Source: Parcubacteria group bacterium (GTDB taxonomy: Bacteria; Patescibacteriota; Patescibacteriia; UBA2169). From it: a stretch of DNA of 9,284 nucleotides. Location of the stretch: positions 1 through 9,284 of the forward strand of contig JACOVK010000003.1 in NCBI GenBank assembly GCA_016177305.1, read 5' to 3'. Both the position numbers and the translations under genes were made by a program. Within the stretch, counting starts at the first letter, position 1. Each line of letters starts with the position of its first letter. Of the stretch, positions 6,162 through 9,284 are shown piece after piece. Under the pieces are notes generated by a model. The model saw nothing but the letters and a program-made list of their open reading frames with translations. It did no database searches and was not told the origin of the DNA.

Positions 6162-6281
6162 AGGCTTTCATGTTTGGATGCAGTACAAGGAAAAAGCGAG
6201 GAGCGGAATAAGGTGTATTGTAATCATACACCGTTGAGCACCGCAGCTTTTGACGAAGTAATGCGCCAAACATGAAAGCCT
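6162..6281. repeat. 120-bp palindromic element (16-bp terminal inverted repeats) between dcd and tmk
   Basis: AGGCTTTCATGTTTGG (6162-6177) is a perfect inverted copy of CCAAACATGAAAGCCT (6266-6281). Just inside, 6180-6182 and 6184-6186 can pair with 6262-6264 and 6258-6260. At the centre GGTGTAT (6212-6218) pairs with ATACACC (6226-6232) over a 7-nt loop. One end overlaps the dcd stop codon, and the other ends 9 bases before the tmk ATG. The whole spacer can therefore form a long imperfect hairpin. It resembles a miniature inverted-repeat element or a structured mRNA spacer. No clear target-site duplication is visible. Confidence 0.7.
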
Positions 6282-7399
6282 TACTGCCATGTTTGCTTGA
6301 AGTGCTTTGAAAGCTTCGGCCCGGCGCCGGTGTACGTTGACCCCAGCGCAGCGCTGTACACCACGTCCGGGGTTTCCAGCATGCGCTCGTACTCCATCTT
6401 GCAGATAATCTGTCCGTGCGTTAAGCGGAACGGCACGTTGTGCGCGCGCACCTCCAAAACCGCGGTGGTTCCCGCGCCCGCCCCGCTCTCCGCGTACCCG
6501 AACCCCGGGTCAAAAAACCCGGCATAGTGCGAGCGCATCTCCCCGCTTGAGGGGTCGTAGGACGCGATTTCCCCGGCAAACTCCGGCGGAAAACTCACGC
6601 GCTCCCGTGTCGCAAGCAGGTAGAAGTTGTTGGGCACAAGGATAAGCTCCCCGGCCCGCGGCTTGGTGATGGGCTCCCAGAAATCGTACGGCTCGTACGT
6701 GTCCACCCGCGAGAGGTCAATGGCCTGGGTGGTGTCGTGCTTTGCGCGGTACCCAATGATGCCCCTGCTCCCCAAATCAATGGTGAGCATGATGCCGTTC
6801 GCGCCGATGATTATGTCCTCCTGGGAGAGCGCAGACCCGGCCTGGTTGAATATCAAACCGCGCTTTGCATGCGAAAGCCGCAAATCAGACTCCCGGATTC
6901 TGCCGTGCTCCGCGGTCCGGAACCGCACCTGGTTCGCCGCGAGGCCCGGGTGAATTTTGACCACAAAGTCCAGGGGGATGATTTCCAAATAGAGCTGGCC
7001 CTTGTAGCCGGGCGGAATGTAGTCAAACCGCGGGGTGCGGTCGCACAAGAGCCGCACGAACATGCCCACGCGGCCGATGGAGCTCTTGGGGTTTGAGTAC
7101 GCGTACATGCCCGGCGCCAAATCAACGTACTCGTTTAAGGGGATGATGTACGACGAGTTGCGCTCCAAAATCGTCCCCGGCTTGAGCTCAAAGTCGTACA
7201 GCGTGCGCGCTTTCAAAATCTCCCAAATGGTTTCATCCCGCTTGGGCAGGAAGCTTGAGCTCGTGCGGTACACGCGGTCAGAGAGCGTCAAATCCAAACT
7301 CGCGGGCTGAATCTGGGACCCTTGAATCAGGCGCTTGGAAAATATCATGGGGTTTGCGCCGAAGATGAGATCTTTGATTTTTTGGTATGGCAGTGTCAT
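6281..7399 (-). CDS. dcd: Double-domain dCTP deaminase (DCD/dUTPase superfamily)
   Basis: Deaminates dCTP to dUTP, supplying the dUMP used by ThyA; some family members also hydrolyse dUTP. The 372 residues are about twice a single-domain Dcd (around 190) and match the long two-domain form. Domain 1 has IQPASLDLTLSDRVYR (30-45), KSSIGRVG (105-112) and QLYLEI with E139. Domain 2 has GELILVPNNFYLLATRE (250-266), PPEFAGEIASYDPSSG (271-286), HYAGFFDPGFG (291-301) and AVLEV with E316, the position equivalent to the catalytic Glu. Both halves keep the acidic residue, but only domain 1 keeps the SSxxR signature. ATG 7399 has GGGAG 9 nt upstream, inside a hairpin arm. It heads the dcd-tmk-thyA-folA series. 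Which activity each half performs is not determinable from sequence alone. Confidence 0.85.
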   Translation of the reverse strand: MTLPYQKIKDLIFGANPMIFSKRLIQGSQIQPASLDLTLSDRVYRTSSSFLPKRDETIWEILKARTLYDFELKPGTILERNSSYIIPLNEYVDLAPGMYAYSNPKSSIGRVGMFVRLLCDRTPRFDYIPPGYKGQLYLEIIPLDFVVKIHPGLAANQVRFRTAEHGRIRESDLRLSHAKRGLIFNQAGSALSQEDIIIGANGIMLTIDLGSRGIIGYRAKHDTTQAIDLSRVDTYEPYDFWEPITKPRAGELILVPNNFYLLATRERVSFPPEFAGEIASYDPSSGEMRSHYAGFFDPGFGYAESGAGAGTTAVLEVRAHNVPFRLTHGQIICKMEYERMLETPDVVYSAALGSTYTGAGPKLSKHFKQTWQ

Positions 7400-7407
7400 C
7401 GTAGGTT

Positions 7408-7459
7408 TCTCCCTCTTGCTAAGGGAGAGATTAAGAGGGGGATCGGGTGAGGGTTAGTT
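7408..7459 (-). repeat. dcd leader: hairpin over the ribosome binding site, REP-like sequence
   Basis: On the minus strand TCTCCCT (7428-7422) pairs with AGGGAGA (7414-7408) over a 7-nt loop, placing the dcd Shine-Dalgarno in the 3' arm. Upstream CCCTCTT (7439-7433) could instead pair with AAGAGGG (7417-7411), an exclusive alternative fold. The flanking CCCTCACCC and the CTCTCCCTTAGCAAG core resemble dispersed REP-like palindromes of many bacterial genomes (from memory, not searched). Confidence 0.45.
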
Positions 7460-7468
7460 AGTGTACCA
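7460..7468 (-). promoter_or_regulatory. Candidate extended -10 promoter for the dcd operon
   Basis: TGGTACACT on the minus strand (7468-7460) fits the TGnTATAAT extended -10 pattern with four of six in the hexamer. No good -35 is visible; TTGTAT lies at a short 15-nt spacing. The predicted start is near 7453, which puts the leader hairpin inside the mRNA. Confidence 0.35.
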
Positions 7469-7491
7469 AAAATCACCCAAATACAACACTA

Positions 7492-7513
7492 GACAAAACC
7501 AGGCGATTTTGTC
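7492..7513. terminator. 7-bp hairpin directly after the recombinase stop; weak terminator or other
   Basis: GACAAAA (7492-7498) and TTTTGTC (7507-7513) form a perfect stem with an 8-nt loop, one base beyond the recombinase stop codon. There is no U-tract after it on the minus strand, so termination is uncertain. Confidence 0.35.
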
Positions 7514-7514
7514 C

Positions 7515-8327
7515 TCAAAAAGGGCTTTTTATCCGCTTTATACTCGGATTGGTTACTTGTGTATAAATCTGGGTGGTGCGGATGTTCTGGTGGCCCAAAA
7601 GCTCCTGCACATAGCGCACGTCTGTGCCGTTCTCCAAAAGGTGGGTGGCAAAGCTGTGCCGCAATGAATGAAAGGTGGCGGCTTTTTTAATACCTGCTTT
7701 TTGCAATGCTTTCTGAAATACCAGTTGCGCCGTGCGCTCGGTCAGTTTGCCGCCGCGTTCGCTCGAAAACACGTATTCACCCCCCTCGCGCCCAGCAACC
7801 ATGCTCGCCATTTTAGCACGCAATTTTTCCGAGAAAATTGTTACCCGGTCTTTATTGCCTTTAGCGTGGCGGATGGTGAGCATCAATTCATCCGGCTGGA
7901 TATCCCGCACGCGCAAATGTATGGCCTCGCTCACCCGCAAGCCCGCGCTGTACGACAGGGCTACTAATAAATAATGCTTGCTGTTGGCGATGGTAGACAA
8001 CATCTTTTCAATCTCCTCTTTTGACAACACCACTGGCAGTCGTTTGGTGCGCTTGGCGAATTTTATGTCTATGCGCTCTGGCGATTTTACGACATCGCGG
8101 TAATAGAACTTAATGGCGTTTAAGTATACATTGATTGTTTGGGATGAATCCCCTTTTCCCTCCTTTTTGAGCAGAAATGATCTGATTAACTCCACATCCA
8201 CCCTGCTGGCTCTTTTTTTTGCAAAATCAAAATACTCGGTAACGCACCGGACATAGCTGGTTCGGGTTTTTGGGCTATAGCGCCGCAGGCGCAACTCATC
8301 ATCTAACCTCTGTATTCGGCTGTCCAT
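7515..8327 (-). CDS. Tyrosine recombinase/integrase (Xer-like)
   Basis: Site-specific DNA strand exchange through a 3'-phosphotyrosyl intermediate. The 270 residues are complete. The N-terminal SAM-like, DNA-binding domain spans about 1-85 (YSPKTRTSYVRCVTEYFDF motif), and the catalytic domain about 98-260. All active-site residues are visible: R131 in YSAGLRVSEA, K156 in HAKGNKDR, H220 and R223 in HSLRHSFATH, H246 in LGHQNIRTTQIY, and nucleophile Y255. Size and motifs fit the compact XerA/XerC/D-like class and stand-alone integrases; the sequence does not say whether it resolves chromosome dimers or moves an element. ATG 8327 has AAAGGAG 5 nt before it. It lies downstream of a reverse transcriptase on the same strand but has its own promoter, which overlaps a possible recombination site. 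Confidence 0.93.
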   Translation of the reverse strand: MDSRIQRLDDELRLRRYSPKTRTSYVRCVTEYFDFAKKRASRVDVELIRSFLLKKEGKGDSSQTINVYLNAIKFYYRDVVKSPERIDIKFAKRTKRLPVVLSKEEIEKMLSTIANSKHYLLVALSYSAGLRVSEAIHLRVRDIQPDELMLTIRHAKGNKDRVTIFSEKLRAKMASMVAGREGGEYVFSSERGGKLTERTAQLVFQKALQKAGIKKAATFHSLRHSFATHLLENGTDVRYVQELLGHQNIRTTQIYTQVTNPSIKRIKSPF

Positions 8328-8344
8328 ATCCTCTCCTTTGGGTT

Positions 8345-8362
8345 ATACTAGAGATGTAGTAT
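8345..8362. repeat. Inverted repeat in the recombinase leader
   Basis: ATACTA (8345-8350) and TAGTAT (8357-8362) are perfect inverted copies around a 6-bp spacer, between the predicted transcription start and the ribosome binding site. It could be an operator, a second recombinase-binding site, or a small mRNA hairpin. Confidence 0.4.
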
Positions 8363-8375
8363 CTGGTTTTACACT

Positions 8376-8403
8376 TCGTATAATATACGCTACTATTATA
8401 CCA
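8376..8403. other. Candidate Xer/lox-like core recombination site at the recombinase promoter
   Basis: Arms TCGTATAATAT (8376-8386) and CTATTATACCA (8393-8403) are inverted copies at 9 of 11 positions around an asymmetric 6-bp centre, ACGCTA, the 11-6-11 layout of dif sites. The innermost perfect arms are GTATAATA and TATTATAC with an 8-bp spacer. It overlaps the -10 box of the recombinase gene. It could equally be an operator. The assignment is inference from geometry and position. Confidence 0.35.
8395..8403 (-). promoter_or_regulatory. Extended -10 promoter of the recombinase gene
   Basis: TGGTATAAT on the minus strand (8403-8395) is a perfect TATAAT with the TGn extension. An A/T tract (8441-8461) further upstream could act as an UP element. 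The start is expected near 8388, leaving a leader of about 60 nt. The -10 box lies inside the right arm of the inverted repeat at 8376-8403. Confidence 0.6.
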
Positions 8404-8513
8404 TGCCGTAAATATTGCGTATAGAAACGAGTTAGGTGAAATATTTTTTTAAATTTTTTTTAGGGAGGGGTAAAACCAAGGTTGTTTTCTACGCTTCACT
8501 CCGAAAACGTTTT

Positions 8514-9284
8514 TTAAAACACAAGATTCCCATCAAGAATCGTCGATTGTAATTTCCTCGCATTGCCGTGTCCAAGTAACCCCACATACGAATCAATGAT
8601 TTCTTGAGTAGGATATCCGCCTATCCTGCGCACCATGCGTCTTCTGGCGGCAGCACGCAGAACGCGATGATCCAGAAAATGAACCCATCCCAGCCAATCT
8701 ACTCCCGACGACAAGGTTTTTACAAAAATTTTGTGCTCATGAATTTCCAATTTCAGGCTCTCCCGTAAAAATCCCCGTATCAACCCGATTTGGCTTCCCA
8801 GCCAATTTCTATCCCCCGACAAAATAATAAAATCATCAGCATATCGGATGTAATATTTGGCTTTCAGCTTGTGTTTTACGAATTGGTCAAACTCATTCAT
8901 ATACACATTCACGAACAGTTGCGAAGTGAGGTTGCCGAGCGGCAGTCCAACGCCCGGACTGCTGGAGTAAAAACTACCCACCACATCCCGCAATAACCGA
9001 AGAATGTTTTGGTCGGGGACGTAGCGTTCTAGTATGTTCTTTAGAACATCGTGGTCAATGTTGGCAAAGAACTTTTTGATGTCGCATTTCAGCACCCAGC
9101 ACGCCCTAGTGTTATTCAAACTGGCTTGATAGCCAAACGACCTGAACCTGTCTAGCGCCCTGTGCGTTCCCTTATTGACTCGGCACGAATAAGAATCTGC
9201 GATGAATATCCTGTCAAAAAAAGGATACAAAATACGGTAAATGGCGTGGTGCAGGAGACGGTCGCGGACTGATGCTTTATGAAT
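8514..9284 (-). CDS. Reverse transcriptase, DGR-like (5' end outside window)
   Basis: The frame is open from the window edge to TAA at 8514, giving 256 residues of the C-terminal part. Visible blocks are VRDRLLHHAIYRILYPFFDR, FIADSYSCR-NKGTH, motif A CDIKKFFANIDH with the first catalytic Asp, motif B GLPLGNLTSQLFVNVYMNEF, motif C YIRYADDFIIL (YADD at 8843-8832), and the D/E region ending GVDWLGWVHF. A short helical thumb has SYVGLLGHGNARKL. The GxxxGNLTSQ form of motif B and the compact thumb, without a maturase or endonuclease domain, point to the diversity-generating retroelement group rather than a group II intron. An internal TTG at 9230 is not the start, since homology continues upstream. 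An N-terminal piece of perhaps 60-100 residues is missing from view. No template/variable repeat pair is seen here. Confidence 0.92.
   Translation of the reverse strand: MHKASVRDRLLHHAIYRILYPFFDRIFIADSYSCRVNKGTHRALDRFRSFGYQASLNNTRACWVLKCDIKKFFANIDHDVLKNILERYVPDQNILRLLRDVVGSFYSSSPGVGLPLGNLTSQLFVNVYMNEFDQFVKHKLKAKYYIRYADDFIILSGDRNWLGSQIGLIRGFLRESLKLEIHEHKIFVKTLSSGVDWLGWVHFLDHRVLRAAARRRMVRRIGGYPTQEIIDSYVGLLGHGNARKLQSTILDGNLVF

Larger units (their letters stand above)
8328..8513. other. AT-rich intergenic region between reverse transcriptase and recombinase
   Basis: The 186 bp carry the recombinase ribosome binding site, two inverted repeats, the extended -10 promoter, a long A/T tract (8441-8461) and a perfect AAAACGTTTT palindrome (8505-8514) touching the RT stop codon. 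CGTATA occurs at 8377 and 8418 and inverted at 8384. No terminator with a U-tract follows the RT. I see no adenine-rich template-like repeat of the DGR kind. Confidence 0.5.

Noticed and set aside
8374..8383. ACTTCGTATA, identical to ten bases of the P1 loxP arm
   Set aside because: The right arm does not match loxP and the recombinase is Xer-like rather than Cre-like, so the shared ten bases are probably chance. The internal symmetry was kept as a separate finding.
1..9284. CRISPR arrays, tRNA or rRNA genes
   Set aside because: No regularly spaced short repeats with unique spacers were seen, and no cloverleaf with a GGTTCRA-type T arm or rRNA-like sequence was recognised by eye on either strand.

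Overview
The window (about 9.3 kb, moderately GC-rich, standard genetic code with TGA used as a stop) looks like a bacterial chromosome segment. A Patescibacteria/CPR-type genome, perhaps Parcubacteria, is my best guess. This rests on the compact layout, the style of the reverse transcriptase and tyrosine recombinase, and the tandem-domain dCTP deaminase. It is inference from remembered protein style, not from a search.

Layout, left to right. Bases 1-588 (+) hold the 3' end of a gene for a glutamine-rich, low-complexity tail, closed by a rho-independent terminator at 600-631. Directly abutting that terminator is miaA (+), which lacks its whole N-terminal P-loop region. Facing it on the minus strand is a small candidate zinc-ribbon gene (1501-1734) with its own terminator under the miaA stop. 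Next is gatB (minus, 2019-3521) with a downstream terminator at 1857-1887. Upstream of gatB are two small two-TM membrane protein genes (minus, 3606-4106) with their own promoter and a strong terminator.

Bases 4188-7399 (minus) are a nucleotide-metabolism cluster read in the order dcd, tmk, thyA, folA. It covers dCTP to dUTP/dUMP, dUMP to dTMP, dTMP to dTDP, and regeneration of tetrahydrofolate. The dcd product has two DCD/dUTPase-like domains, and no separate dut gene is present. tmk and thyA overlap by 4 bp. thyA and folA are 7 bp apart, with a TATAAT placed for a leaderless folA transcript. A 120-bp palindromic element sits between dcd and tmk.

Bases 7515-9284 (minus) are an accessory module: a tyrosine recombinase with the full R-K-H-R-H-Y set, and the C-terminal part of a reverse transcriptase resembling those of diversity-generating retroelements (DGRs). 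The recombinase promoter coincides with a near-symmetrical 11-6-11 sequence that resembles a Xer/lox-type core site. No DGR template/variable repeat pair was found inside the window. The most interesting items are this recombinase/RT module with its candidate site, the truncated miaA junction, the dcd-tmk palindromic element and the tandem-domain deaminase.
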